DNA of 64,000 nucleotides from NCBI GenBank assembly GCA_035250245.1, contig DATFFH010000052.1:1-64000 (forward strand). Direction: 5' to 3'. The first letter of the stretch is position 1, and each line of letters begins with the position of its first letter. The DNA is from Luteimonas_C sp035250245. GTDB taxonomy: Bacteria; Pseudomonadota; Gammaproteobacteria; Xanthomonadales; Xanthomonadaceae. The translations under genes were made by a program, and so were the position numbers. The notes beneath the pieces were generated by a model. The model ran no database searches. It was given only the letters and a program-made list of their open reading frames with translations, and was not told the origin of the DNA. Of the stretch, positions 24,813-33,738 are shown piece after piece.

Positions 24813-26343
24813 AGTCGGAGCTGAAATCCGCGTCGGGGTCGGTCTTGGCCATCGTAAGTCGGACCGGAGACGATTTCGCATCGAAATCGAGCCAGGCTTC
24901 GGTATCCATGCGGTCGCTGTCCCAATCCACCAACAGGCGATCGCCGACGCGCATCACTGTGCCGGTCATCGTCGTCGATTTGGCGGCGGCGAAGGCCACG
25001 GCGCCGGCGGGATTCGCGCAGATCGAGACTTCGCCAAACCACGGATCGCGATAGACGCCCATCCGGTTTTTCATCATGCCCGCGTCGGCCCGACGGCGCG
25101 AAGAAGTGTCGGGCAGTTTGCTCGCGACCTGGGTCGCCTTCTCTTCGTGCGCGATCGCCTCGGCGTAGTACTTCACGCCGCGCGTTTCGTCCGGCGCGGT
25201 GAAACGCTTCACCAGCGCCTGGGTCAGCACGGTGCGCGCCTCATCGGCGTCGGCATTGATCAGGACCACGATGCCGATGTTCTTCTGCGGCAGCAGTGTC
25301 AGCGCCGAATACATGCCGGACAAGGTGCCGGTATGGGAGACCTTCCAAGTGCCGTCGACGTCGGTCAGCCGCCAGCCGTAGCCGTAGGCCGAGAAATGGC
25401 TGTTGTCCCATTCGCGCATGCGCTTGGACAGCGGCATGATCGTGTGCGCCTTCCAGACTTCGTCGCGTTGCGCTTGCGACAGCCAAGGCTTGCCGCCGAC
25501 CAGGCCGTGCTTTTCGGGCTGCAGCCACATCCGTGCCCAGGCGAGCATGTCGTTGAGGCTGCAGCGGATGCCACCGGCCGCGGCCATCGGTATCGCCTGG
25601 ATCGTTTCCGGATCCTGGTTCACCACCACGGCGCGATCGTCGCGCCAGCCGTGCGGCTGGGCGACGTTGCCGACTTGCTTGCGGTTCCACTCGCCTACCC
25701 GGCAGCGCTTCAGACCCAACGGTTGGAACAGTTCCCGCCGCACCAATTCTTCGTAAGGCGCGCCGCCGGCTTTCGCCGCGACTTCGCCGGCAACGATGTA
25801 CAGCGTGTTGTCGTAGGCGTAGCGCGAGCGGAAGCTGTAGGCCGGCTTCAGATAGCCCAGCCCCTTGAGCACGTCCGCGCGGGTGAAATGATTGGGTTCG
25901 GGCCACAGCATCAGATCGCCGGCGCCGGCGCCCAACCCGCTGTTGTGGATCAGCAGATCGCGCACCTGCAGTTGCTGCGTGACCCAGGGATCGAACATGC
26001 GGAAGTCAGGCAGATGCTTCGCCACCGGATCGTCCCACTTCAGCTTGCCGGCATCGACCAAGCGCGCCAGCACCGCAGCGGTCATCGCTTTACTGTTGGA
26101 GGCGATCTTGAAAATGGTGTCGGCGTCGATCTTTTCCCCAGTGCCGGCTTCGAGTTCGCCGGACGCGCGGCGGTAGACGACCTCGCCGTCGCGGACGATG
26201 CCGACCGCCAGGCCCGGCAGCTTGTAGCGGGCGACGGCGTCGTCGAAAACGGCATCCAGCGCCGGATCGGCCGGCGTCGCGGCAAATGCCGGCGAAAACA
26301 GCGCCGATAGGAATGCGAGCGCAGCCGCAGCGAATGCCTTCAT
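24772..26343 (-). CDS. Secreted serine hydrolase of the beta-lactamase class C / D-aminopeptidase family
   Basis: 523 residues with a signal peptide (1-21, SPAFAATP). The penicillin-recognising fold (about 25-380) shows Ser82-Asn-Ser-Lys85, Tyr177-Asp-Asn179 and a HTG motif (KVSHTGTLSGMYS), the three catalytic boxes. A C-terminal DUF3471-type domain (about 400-520) follows (WFGEVSICANPAGAVAF). The family includes D-aminopeptidases, esterases and carboxypeptidases; the neighbours (VanX-like dipeptidase downstream) favour a D-amino-acid peptide substrate, but this is inference. The TonB-receptor terminator ends just upstream, so this gene should have its own promoter in the short 50-base gap. 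Confidence 0.87.
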   Translation of the reverse strand: MKAFAAAALAFLSALFSPAFAATPADPALDAVFDDAVARYKLPGLAVGIVRDGEVVYRRASGELEAGTGEKIDADTIFKIASNSKAMTAAVLARLVDAGKLKWDDPVAKHLPDFRMFDPWVTQQLQVRDLLIHNSGLGAGAGDLMLWPEPNHFTRADVLKGLGYLKPAYSFRSRYAYDNTLYIVAGEVAAKAGGAPYEELVRRELFQPLGLKRCRVGEWNRKQVGNVAQPHGWRDDRAVVVNQDPETIQAIPMAAAGGIRCSLNDMLAWARMWLQPEKHGLVGGKPWLSQAQRDEVWKAHTIMPLSKRMREWDNSHFSAYGYGWRLTDVDGTWKVSHTGTLSGMYSALTLLPQKNIGIVVLINADADEARTVLTQALVKRFTAPDETRGVKYYAEAIAHEEKATQVASKLPDTSSRRRADAGMMKNRMGVYRDPWFGEVSICANPAGAVAFAAAKSTTMTGTVMRVGDRLLVDWDSDRMDTEAWLDFDAKSSPVRLTMAKTDPDADFSSDYEDLHFERTGDCR

Positions 26344-26391
26344 ACCGTCCGCCTCATTGAGATGCCCGCATCCTGCCGCGGATCGCAGGCG

Positions 26392-26420
26392 AAAAAAAGC
26401 GGCCCGCGAGGGCGGGCCGC
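26392..26420 (-). terminator. Rho-independent terminator after the TonB receptor gene
   Basis: The stem GCGGCCCGC / GCGGGCCGC around GAGG has seven A on its left side, a T run when read on the minus strand. It lies 31 bases after the receptor stop and separates the transglutaminase-receptor unit from the serine hydrolase unit. Confidence 0.9.
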
Positions 26421-26450
26421 CAAGCCGGGGGGCTAATCAGCACTCGGCAC

Positions 26451-29426
26451 TTAGTAGCTGTACGACACGACCAGTTGCATGTAACGCGGCGACTGCCAAA
26501 CCGTTCCTTCTCCGAAATAAGGCATCTTCGTTCCGGGGGTGCTTTCGTAGCGGGAATGCACATTGACGACTGTCTGGTCGTTGAGCACGTTGAACACGGA
26601 GAAGCGCGCCTTCAGGTCGATGTCGCGGAACGGCGTGAAGGTCACGTTGAGGCCCAGGTCCTTCACCCACGGCATGCGGCCGAACGCTCCGCGCTCGGTG
26701 TAGACCAGTTGCCTGTTGAGGCTGGCGCAGTCCGCTACGCACAGCCAACCCGAGCCGCCGCCGCTGAACTCGCCTGGGCCGCCTGCGCTGCGGTTGTCGT
26801 TGGGCCAACGCACGCCGAACGCAGTGATGGGGCCGCCCGAAATCGCGGAGAACGTGGCGCCGAAGGTGAACATCTCGTTGAGCTTGTAACTGCCGCGGAA
26901 CTTGAACTGATGGCGGTGGTCGTTGAACAGGACCCCATAGCGCTCGTTGACGGCCGGATGGTCGTAGAACTGCACCAGGTTGGTGTCCGCGTAGCCCGCA
27001 TCCGAATTCACCGGTCCTTCGATGTTGCCCTCGGACTTGGACCAGATGTAGCTGGCGTTGAACGCCCACTTGTCGTCCCAGGCGCGGTCGAGCTGGAACT
27101 CGACCGCCTTGTAGGTACGCTTGGGCTTCTTGTAGCCCATGATCGCTCCGCTACCCGACGCCACGTATCCGTCGCGGGAGCTGTCGAAAGTGATCCACTG
27201 GCCCGTGTCTTCGCACCACAGCGTCGCTTTTTCGCCGGGATTGATGATCGGGAAGCTCGAATATCCCGGGCAGCCCGGCAGATGGTTGATGCGCGTGTCT
27301 TCCACGGAGCGGGAGGTTTCGCGGTAGGTGGCGTTCACGCCGTACGACCAGGCCTGATTGATGGCCTGCTGGAATCCCAGGATGTACTCGTCCTGGTAGA
27401 CCATTTTCAGGTCGCGCGCCACTTCGGTACGCAGATCGTCCGGCGCCGGCACATTCCCCTCGGTGTTGACCGGGCCGATCTGCGCGCCGAGATTGGGCAG
27501 GAGATAGACGCTGCCGGTGACGGGGTCGATTTGTTGCGTGAAACCGTTGAGCACGTAGTAGGTGTGCTCATCGGTGGTTCCGCCGCCGAAATAGTCGGCG
27601 AGCTTGTTGGTCAACGGCAAGTAGTAGCGGCCCGCGTTGCCGAACAGTTTCGTGGTGCCGTCGCCCTTCATGTCCCAACTGAAACCCAGGCGGGGCGAAA
27701 CCATGTCGCTGAAATCGGCTTCCGCGAACGTCGACCCCGACGCGAGCTTGTTGTGGAACTTGTCGAAACGCACGCCGATGTTCAGCAGCAGGTTCGGCGT
27801 GACGTTCCAGTTGTCCTCCACGTAGAACGCCTGCGCCTTCGTCTCGACCGGGGAACCGGTGATGTAGCGGCGCGCATCGATAATGCTGGTGACGCCGGGC
27901 GGAACGAAGGCGCCGTTGGGTAGCGAGGCGCCGGGCGTGGCGGCTTGGGCCTGATAGCTCACGCCGTCGCCCGGATACACCACCGTGCTGTCGGATTCCA
28001 TCACTTCCTGGTCGGCGCCGAAACGCAGCAGGTGATCGCCCAGCGTCCACTCGAAATCGAGGCGCGACGCCTCGCGCCGGTCGTCGCGGCTGTTCTTGCT
28101 GGTATTGGTCGGGTGGCAGCCGCGCTTGGCCTCCCGTCCGAACGGATCGTTGTAGTTGCTGGCGATGGTGACGATGCTGCAATCGGCATCCCGCGGGCTG
28201 CCGCTGAAAGCCGTCCGCTTGTTCACGCCGTACATCGCTTTGGCCACGAAGCTGTCGGTGATATGGCCGGTATAGGTGAGCGACCAGTTGTCGCCGCCGG
28301 ACCTTGAAGTGGTTTCGCCGTTGAAGTTGCCCAGTGTATTGGTATCGAAAGCGTAGTCGTAATTGGTGACGGTGGACTCCGCCTCGTCGGAGAAAGCCAG
28401 CAACTCCAGCAAGTGGTTGTCGTTGATCTGCCAATCGAGCTTGGCGCCCCAGAAATCGTTTGGACTATCGGTATAGAAGGCCTCTTCCGTGTCGATGTCC
28501 TTCGAGTCGGAATCGCGGTTTTCGTACATCGCGAAGAAGAACAGCTTGTCCTTCACGAGGGGGCCGGAAGCCCACACGTTGGTCTTGAACAACGAACTTT
28601 CGTCGCGGCTGGTGCGGTCGCGCTCATCGACGGTGCCGTCGCGATGGAAGTGGTCTTCCTTCGAGGACGCCCAGTCGGAAGGTTCGAACGTCAGTTCCAC
28701 GCCGGCGTGGAATTCGTTGCCGCCCGAACGCGTCACGGCGTTGATGACGCCGCCGGTGCTGCGTCCGAATTCGGCCGAGTAGCCGCCGGTCTTGACCTGG
28801 AATTCCTGGTAGAAGGCGAACGGTACCGACGAAAAGCCCTGACGGCGATAGGGGTCGGTCACGTTCAGGCCGTTGATGTAAACGGCGTTCTCGGCCACCG
28901 ACGAACCGCCGAAGGTGAGTCCGCCGAAAGTGGCGCCAGAGTTGACTACGCCTGGCGCCAGCAGGGCCACGGACGACAGGCTCTGATCCACCGGCACCCG
29001 CGCCAATTCCTCGCGATCGATATTCGTCGCCGACTCGGTCGAACGGACGTCGACGCGGTTGATGACGCGGGAGCCGACCACGGTGACCGTATCCAGATTG
29101 CCGATGCCGCCGAGATTCACCGTGGTCGTGCCACCCAGCGAAACGTTCGCGGCCACGGGGCTGCCCACGGCTTGACCGTCCCGGCTGACCTGCACGCTGT
29201 ACGCACCGACGGGCAGCTGGCTGAGCCGGTAGCTGCCATCGGCATCCGCCGTGACGGTACGGGTCAAGCCCGTGGCGGTGTTGGTCACCGTGACCTGCGC
29301 GCCAGCGTCGGCGCGGCCCGCCACCGCGCCCATGGCGCTTTGCGCGAGCGCCAGGGGCGACAGGCTCGCCAGGCACGCCCCCAGGGCGATGCAAATTGCG
29401 GATCTCTTCAGTGCCATGCTTTTCAT
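26451..29426 (-). CDS. TonB-dependent outer-membrane receptor, Oar-like with N-terminal carboxypeptidase-regulatory domain
   Basis: 991 residues. Signal peptide 1-28 (SPLALAQSA); residues about 35-105 are a CarboxypepD_reg-like barrel (VTNTATGLTRTVTADADGSYRLSQLPVGAYSVQV). TonB-box/plug follow (DTVTVVGSRVINRVDVRSTESATNIDREEL, then AVYINGLNVTDPYRRQG and FGRSTGGVINAVTRSGGNEFH). A 22-strand-type barrel ends in an aromatic residue (VVSYSY). Receptors of this Oar group are linked to uptake or handling of proteins and peptides. Adjacent genes suggest wall peptides as the cargo, which is inference. It follows the transglutaminase-like gene by 57 bases and has its own terminator. Confidence 0.93.
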   Translation of the reverse strand: MKSMALKRSAICIALGACLASLSPLALAQSAMGAVAGRADAGAQVTVTNTATGLTRTVTADADGSYRLSQLPVGAYSVQVSRDGQAVGSPVAANVSLGGTTTVNLGGIGNLDTVTVVGSRVINRVDVRSTESATNIDREELARVPVDQSLSSVALLAPGVVNSGATFGGLTFGGSSVAENAVYINGLNVTDPYRRQGFSSVPFAFYQEFQVKTGGYSAEFGRSTGGVINAVTRSGGNEFHAGVELTFEPSDWASSKEDHFHRDGTVDERDRTSRDESSLFKTNVWASGPLVKDKLFFFAMYENRDSDSKDIDTEEAFYTDSPNDFWGAKLDWQINDNHLLELLAFSDEAESTVTNYDYAFDTNTLGNFNGETTSRSGGDNWSLTYTGHITDSFVAKAMYGVNKRTAFSGSPRDADCSIVTIASNYNDPFGREAKRGCHPTNTSKNSRDDRREASRLDFEWTLGDHLLRFGADQEVMESDSTVVYPGDGVSYQAQAATPGASLPNGAFVPPGVTSIIDARRYITGSPVETKAQAFYVEDNWNVTPNLLLNIGVRFDKFHNKLASGSTFAEADFSDMVSPRLGFSWDMKGDGTTKLFGNAGRYYLPLTNKLADYFGGGTTDEHTYYVLNGFTQQIDPVTGSVYLLPNLGAQIGPVNTEGNVPAPDDLRTEVARDLKMVYQDEYILGFQQAINQAWSYGVNATYRETSRSVEDTRINHLPGCPGYSSFPIINPGEKATLWCEDTGQWITFDSSRDGYVASGSGAIMGYKKPKRTYKAVEFQLDRAWDDKWAFNASYIWSKSEGNIEGPVNSDAGYADTNLVQFYDHPAVNERYGVLFNDHRHQFKFRGSYKLNEMFTFGATFSAISGGPITAFGVRWPNDNRSAGGPGEFSGGGSGWLCVADCASLNRQLVYTERGAFGRMPWVKDLGLNVTFTPFRDIDLKARFSVFNVLNDQTVVNVHSRYESTPGTKMPYFGEGTVWQSPRYMQLVVSYSY

Positions 29427-29483
29427 GCCCCCTCCAGGGTGTTGCAGTCTGGTGTCGTTGGTGGTGTTGCGTTGTTTGTTCTG

Positions 29484-30959
29484 TTACTGCGTGTCCGTCG
29501 CTTTGCCGAGCGGCAACACCTTCCAGTTGAAGCCGTAATCCCACTGATCGAAATACAGGTTCCCGCCCCTCCACTCGACCTCGCCGCGCTGCAGATCGAC
29601 GGTTTCGGAACGGAAGAATTCTTTCTTCGGCGCGAAGTCGCGGCCGTAGTCGTCGTTGAAGGCGATGCGGTAGGCGTCGAAGCCGCCCAGGTAGAAATCG
29701 CGGATGTCCGGATCGCCGTCGGCGAAGCGGCCGAAGGTCACGTCCATCGGCACCCAGCCGTACGGGGCCAGATACAGCCAACCCCAGTCGTGCATGTTGT
29801 TGTAGTCGGTGTCGGAAAAGATCCAGCCCGACTGCCAGCGCGCCGGAATGCCGTTCAAGCGCAGCAGCGTCATCAACAGCAGCGTCTGCTGGCCGCAATC
29901 GGCGTGGCCGGCATGCAGCGCGTAGTCGCTGATATTGGTGATGGTGGAGTACTCGCGCGCGCCGGCCCACGGAATCTTGTCCACGGCGGCGTACAGCTTC
30001 TGCGCGATGCGGTAGGGATTCTTCTCGTCGCCGACGGCTTCGCGCGAGAACTTGCGCAGGTCTTCGGTGTAGACGACGTGCGGCGGACGCTCGCCCATGA
30101 AAGGCGCCAGCTCCGGCGTTTTCTCGGCGGGCACGACCTTGGCCGGGTCGATCGCTTTGTACTGGCCGTAGATGGTCAACTCGTAGGTGACCGAAAACTC
30201 TGTCTTCTTGCCCGCTTCGGAGGGCTTTTCGACGAAGACGGTGCGTTGCATCGTCGGCTCGGGCGCGATCTGGTGCTTCGACGGCTCGCTGGCGACGAAG
30301 CGGATGTCTTCCTGCTGTCCCGGAATCGCGCGCGGATACGGCAGCCATGCGCGTACCGTTTCGCCGGCCGGCACCGCGTCGGCGTTCACCGAAATCGATT
30401 GGGTAATCCGCACCCGCCGCGGCGCGACGCTGGATTTGCCGCTGGCCAAAGCCGCATCGCGCACTTCCTTATGGTGCGGATGCGGTTTCTCCAGCGGACT
30501 GTCGTTGAACGGCGTCTGCTTGGCGCGGCGCGCGCGCGCATCGGCGCTCAGCCGGAACAGATTGGACGGCGCACGGTTGAAATAAAGCTTGCGACCGTCG
30601 ATGGTCTGATGTTCTAGCAGTCTTGCCGCGTCCCATTTCGCGAATTCCCCGTCCCTCAAGTCGGGAATCTGCTTGCGTACCCGCGCCCTGGCGTCATCCT
30701 CGTTCAAGGTGAAATCGAGCAGGATGCGGCGCATGCGTTCGCGCTGGAATTCGAGCGCCGAACGCGAGGACGGGTCGGTCGACGGATCGGCCAAGTCCTT
30801 GGCAATACGCGATTCCGCCTGTTGGAAATGCCCGGCGTCGATCAGCGCCACCACCTCGTCTTGCGTACCGGCCATGGCGGCAGGCGCCGCCGCACCCAGC
30901 AGCAAGGCGGCCGCCAGCGCCAAGGCCGTCGGGCCCCGCCGATGTCCGACTGGTCGCAT
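29484..30959 (-). CDS. Secreted transglutaminase-like cysteine protease-fold protein
   Basis: 491 residues from the ATG at 30959, with a signal peptide (1-30, APAAMAGT). The transglutaminase-like core (about 320-415) has the triad Cys355 (GHADCGQQTLL), His390 (NNMHDWGWLYL) and Asp406 (VPMDVTFG). A region of about 180-270 resembles the immunoglobulin-like domain that often precedes this core. Bacterial members are mostly peptidases or amide-transfer enzymes acting on proteins or peptides outside the cell. An ATG at 31010 would add 17 residues without a signal-like start. It heads the unit with the TonB receptor and is divergent from the NlpC/P60 operon. Confidence 0.85.
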   Translation of the reverse strand: MRPVGHRRGPTALALAAALLLGAAAPAAMAGTQDEVVALIDAGHFQQAESRIAKDLADPSTDPSSRSALEFQRERMRRILLDFTLNEDDARARVRKQIPDLRDGEFAKWDAARLLEHQTIDGRKLYFNRAPSNLFRLSADARARRAKQTPFNDSPLEKPHPHHKEVRDAALASGKSSVAPRRVRITQSISVNADAVPAGETVRAWLPYPRAIPGQQEDIRFVASEPSKHQIAPEPTMQRTVFVEKPSEAGKKTEFSVTYELTIYGQYKAIDPAKVVPAEKTPELAPFMGERPPHVVYTEDLRKFSREAVGDEKNPYRIAQKLYAAVDKIPWAGAREYSTITNISDYALHAGHADCGQQTLLLMTLLRLNGIPARWQSGWIFSDTDYNNMHDWGWLYLAPYGWVPMDVTFGRFADGDPDIRDFYLGGFDAYRIAFNDDYGRDFAPKKEFFRSETVDLQRGEVEWRGGNLYFDQWDYGFNWKVLPLGKATDTQ

Positions 30960-31027
30960 GCTGTCCAACGCGGCTCCCCGTATTGGTCCACGGTAACGGC
31001 TGTGTAACATGCGTCCGAGGGCTCGTC

Positions 31028-31070
31028 AATAATTTATTCTTTTGGTCTATGCTATGAGAAATACGTTATT
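31028..31070. promoter_or_regulatory. AT-rich divergent control region with a palindrome, candidate RpiR operator
   Basis: In otherwise GC-rich DNA this stretch is strikingly AT-rich. It includes the perfect odd palindrome AATAATTTATT (31028-31038), a rightward TTGGTC-17-GTTATT promoter-like pair (31042-31070), and leftward possibilities (TTTCTC and AATAAA with 17 bases between). It lies between the two wall-peptide units and is the natural place for the locus's own RpiR-type regulator to act. The operator assignment is inference. Confidence 0.4.
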
Positions 31071-31124
31071 CCGCAGCGCACAAAAGCGGACTGACGCATC
31101 GCGGCCTTTTCGGGGAGGATGGTG

Positions 31125-31217
31125 ATGAAGCGAGCAGCCAGGCGGGTGCTGCCAAGCTGGCGTCGGACGTCGGCCTCTTTCCGTTTTACCGGCCGCGCCT
31201 CGGAGATTCAGCGATGA
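31125..31217 (+). CDS. 30-residue basic leader peptide coupled to the NlpC/P60 gene
   Basis: An ATG at 31125 preceded by the strong site GGGGAGG (31112-31118) opens a frame of 30 codons, and its TGA stop (31215-31217) overlaps the ATG of the next gene (31214) as ATGA. The peptide begins MKRAARRVLPSWRRTSASFR and has nine arginines and one lysine. The next gene has no comparable ribosome-binding site of its own, so its translation probably depends on this leader. It may be a regulatory upstream reading frame or simply a device for initiation. It is too short to have been called from length alone. Confidence 0.6.
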   Translation: MKRAARRVLPSWRRTSASFRFTGRASEIQR

Positions 31218-32620
31218 GCTTCAAACCCATGTTCCTGACCGCGGCTCTGCTGCTCGCCGCCTGCGCCAGCGCACCGGCGCGCAACGACGCCGCACCCGCA
31301 TCGTCCGCGCAAGCCACCGGCGTTCCCGGCGTCAGCACCGCCCAGCTGGATCCGGAATATTGGATCCGGCGCCAAACGGGAGCCGATCGCACCGTGCTCG
31401 ACCGCGCCGCGATCGCCGCGCAGAACGAGAAACTGGAGCGTACCGACGATTCGGTGCACGACATCGAAGCCCTGCCCGCTTCGCTCGATCGCGCGCAGGT
31501 GAAGGCCTGGATCGAAGGCTTGTCCAAACGGCCGAGCAAAGCCGTCTACGACGAACGTGGCCGCGAAGTGCCTGCGAAAACCCTGGATGCGTTGGTCGCG
31601 GATCTGCGCCTGGATGCGGTGCCGGCTTCGCAATCCGTCCGTTACGGCCTGGTGACCCGGCGCGGCGATCTGCGCGCTTTCCCGACGAAACTGCGCGTGT
31701 TCTCGCGCCAGGGCGACACCGACATCGACCGCTTCCAGGAAAGCGCTTTGTTCCCGGGCACGCCGGTGGCCATCGTCCACGAAAGCCGGGACCGCAAATG
31801 GTGGTTCGTGGTCAGCGAGTTGTACGCGGCGTGGATCGAAAAAGACAAAGTCGCCGAAGGCGGCAAGGACTCCGTGTTCGCGTACGCGCGCAAGACGCCG
31901 TACCTGGTGGTCACCGGCGCGAAGGTGCGAACCGTATACACGCCGGAGCAGCCGCAGGTGTCCGATCTGCAGCTGGACATGGGCATCCGCCTGCCGGTGC
32001 TGGCCGATTGGCCGGTGGACGAACCGGTCAACGGCCAGAATCCGTATTCCTCGCACGTCGTCCAATTGCCGGTCCGTGGCGAAAACGGCCGCCTGGCGTT
32101 CTCGCCGGCGCTGATTTCGCGCAACGCCGACGTACGCGCCGACTATCTGCCGATGAACCGCGCCAACATCCTGCGCCAAGGCTTCAAATTCCTGGGCGAA
32201 CGCTACGGCTGGGGTCACAGCTACAACGCCCGCGACTGCAGCGGCTTCGTCTCGGAAATCTACCGCAGCTTCGGCGTCACCCTTCCGCGCAACACCAGCG
32301 ACCAAAGCGTGAGCCCTGCGCTGAACCGCATCCACTTCGAAGCGGGCGACGGCCGCGACAAGCGCGATCCGGTGGTGCGCGATCTGCAGGTCGGCGATCT
32401 GGTCTACATTCCGGGCCACGTGATGATGGTGATCGGCCATTACAACGGCATGCCTTACGTGATCCACGACACCAACGGCGGCTCCTGGCTCGGTCCCGAC
32501 GGCAAGGTCGTCGGCGGCAAGCTCAACGGCGTGTCGGTCACGCCGCTGTCGACCCTGATGTTCGACGAGCAGAAGAGTTACGTGGACCGCATCACCAACA
32601 TCCAGCGCATCCGGCCCTGA
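31214..32620 (+). CDS. NlpC/P60 cell-wall endopeptidase lipoprotein with SH3-type domains (YkfC-like)
   Basis: 468 residues. A lipobox LLAAC gives Cys17. Residues about 140-270 contain two SH3-like segments (FPTKLRVFSRQGDTDIDRF; TGAKVRTVYTPEQP). The NlpC/P60 domain (about 315-468) has catalytic Cys342 in NARDCSGFVS and His402 in PGHVMMVIG, with the third polar residue near His418 (VIHDT). Such enzymes cut gamma-D-glutamyl-diamino-acid bonds in free murein peptides, releasing L-Ala-D-Glu. The epimerase that acts on that product is encoded 16 bases downstream, the pairing also known in Bacillus ykfBC. Translation is coupled to the leader frame. Confidence 0.93.
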   Translation: MSFKPMFLTAALLLAACASAPARNDAAPASSAQATGVPGVSTAQLDPEYWIRRQTGADRTVLDRAAIAAQNEKLERTDDSVHDIEALPASLDRAQVKAWIEGLSKRPSKAVYDERGREVPAKTLDALVADLRLDAVPASQSVRYGLVTRRGDLRAFPTKLRVFSRQGDTDIDRFQESALFPGTPVAIVHESRDRKWWFVVSELYAAWIEKDKVAEGGKDSVFAYARKTPYLVVTGAKVRTVYTPEQPQVSDLQLDMGIRLPVLADWPVDEPVNGQNPYSSHVVQLPVRGENGRLAFSPALISRNADVRADYLPMNRANILRQGFKFLGERYGWGHSYNARDCSGFVSEIYRSFGVTLPRNTSDQSVSPALNRIHFEAGDGRDKRDPVVRDLQVGDLVYIPGHVMMVIGHYNGMPYVIHDTNGGSWLGPDGKVVGGKLNGVSVTPLSTLMFDEQKSYVDRITNIQRIRP

Positions 32621-32636
32621 AGGACCAGACCACAAG

Positions 32637-33734
32637 ATGAAGATCACGCAGATCAAGTTCGGCATGCTGCGAGTGCCGCTGAAGACGCCGTTCAAGACCG
32701 CTTTGCGCACGGTGGAGACGGTGGAAGACATCGTCGTCCAGATCCACACCGACACCGGCTACATCGGTTACGGCGAAGCCCCGGCCACGGCGGTGATCAC
32801 CGGCGATACGCACGGCTCCATCGTCGAGGCGATCGACAAGTTCATCGCTCCGCGCCTGATCGGCCAGGAGATCGCCAACCTCAACCGCATCACACAACTG
32901 ATCCAGACCGCGCTGGAGAAGAACACCAGCGCCAAGGCCGCGGTCGAGATCGCGGTCTACGACCTGTTCGGCCAGCTGTACGGCGCGCCGCTGTACAAGA
33001 TGCTGGGCGGCGGCGATCCGGTCATCACCACCGACATCACGATCAGCGTCGACTACATCGACAAGATGGTCGCCGACTCCATGGCCGCGGTGGACCGCGG
33101 TTTCGAATCGCTGAAGATCAAAGTCGGCAAGGACATCGGACTGGATATCGAAAGGGTCAAGGCGATCTACGCCGCGGTCGAAGGCCGCGCCCTGCTCCGC
33201 CTGGACGCCAACCAGGGCTGGACCGCCAAGCAGGCCGTGTACGCGATGCACACGCTGGAAGATGCGGGCGTGCTGCTGGAATTGTTGGAACAGCCGGTGA
33301 AGGCGCAGGACATCGACGGCCTGAAATACGTCACCGACCGCGTCCACACCCCGGTGATGGCCGACGAGAGCGTGTTCGGGCCGATGGAAGTGGTGGAACT
33401 GATCAAGCTGCGCGCGGCCGACATCATCAACATCAAGCTGATGAAGACCGGCGGCATCTCCAACGCGGTGCGGATCGCCGACATCGCCGCGCTGTACGGC
33501 GTGGAATGCATGATCGGCTGCATGCTGGAAACCAGCATCAGCGTCGCCGCGGCGGTGCACCTGGCGGTGGCCAAGGCCAACGTGATCACCAAGGTCGACC
33601 TGGACGGCCCCTCGCTGAGCAAGTTCAATCCGGTGGACGGCGGCGTGATCTTCAACGAGTCCGAGATCTCCGTGACCGATGCGCCGGGGCTGGGCATCCG
33701 CGAGATCCGCGGGCTGGAACCGATCGAAGTCTGA
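32637..33734 (+). CDS. Dipeptide epimerase, L-Ala-D/L-Glu type (enolase superfamily)
   Basis: 365 residues of the muconate-lactonising subgroup. The barrel carries the acid/base lysines Lys162 (SLKIKVG) and Lys267 (INIKLMKTGG) and the metal ligands Asp190 (RLDANQGW), Glu218 (LLEQPV) and Asp243 (MADESVF). The DxD-type capping region near the C-terminus includes GCMLETSISVAAAVHLA. This set defines dipeptide epimerases, which convert L-Ala-D-Glu to L-Ala-L-Glu so that ordinary peptidases can finish degradation. Next to the NlpC/P60 enzyme this specificity is likely, though other dipeptides are handled by relatives. ATG at 32637 shortly follows the previous stop. Confidence 0.92.
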   Translation: MKITQIKFGMLRVPLKTPFKTALRTVETVEDIVVQIHTDTGYIGYGEAPATAVITGDTHGSIVEAIDKFIAPRLIGQEIANLNRITQLIQTALEKNTSAKAAVEIAVYDLFGQLYGAPLYKMLGGGDPVITTDITISVDYIDKMVADSMAAVDRGFESLKIKVGKDIGLDIERVKAIYAAVEGRALLRLDANQGWTAKQAVYAMHTLEDAGVLLELLEQPVKAQDIDGLKYVTDRVHTPVMADESVFGPMEVVELIKLRAADIINIKLMKTGGISNAVRIADIAALYGVECMIGCMLETSISVAAAVHLAVAKANVITKVDLDGPSLSKFNPVDGGVIFNESEISVTDAPGLGIREIRGLEPIEV

Positions 33735-33738
33735 CGCC

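Noticed and set aside
24613..26310. 565-codon rightward open frame opposite the serine hydrolase
   Set aside because: Antisense shadow; the serine hydrolase has all three catalytic motifs.
28413..30617. 734-codon rightward open frame
   Set aside because: Spans two leftward genes (TonB receptor and transglutaminase-like) and translates to low-complexity Val/Gly/Arg/His; no ribosome-binding site.
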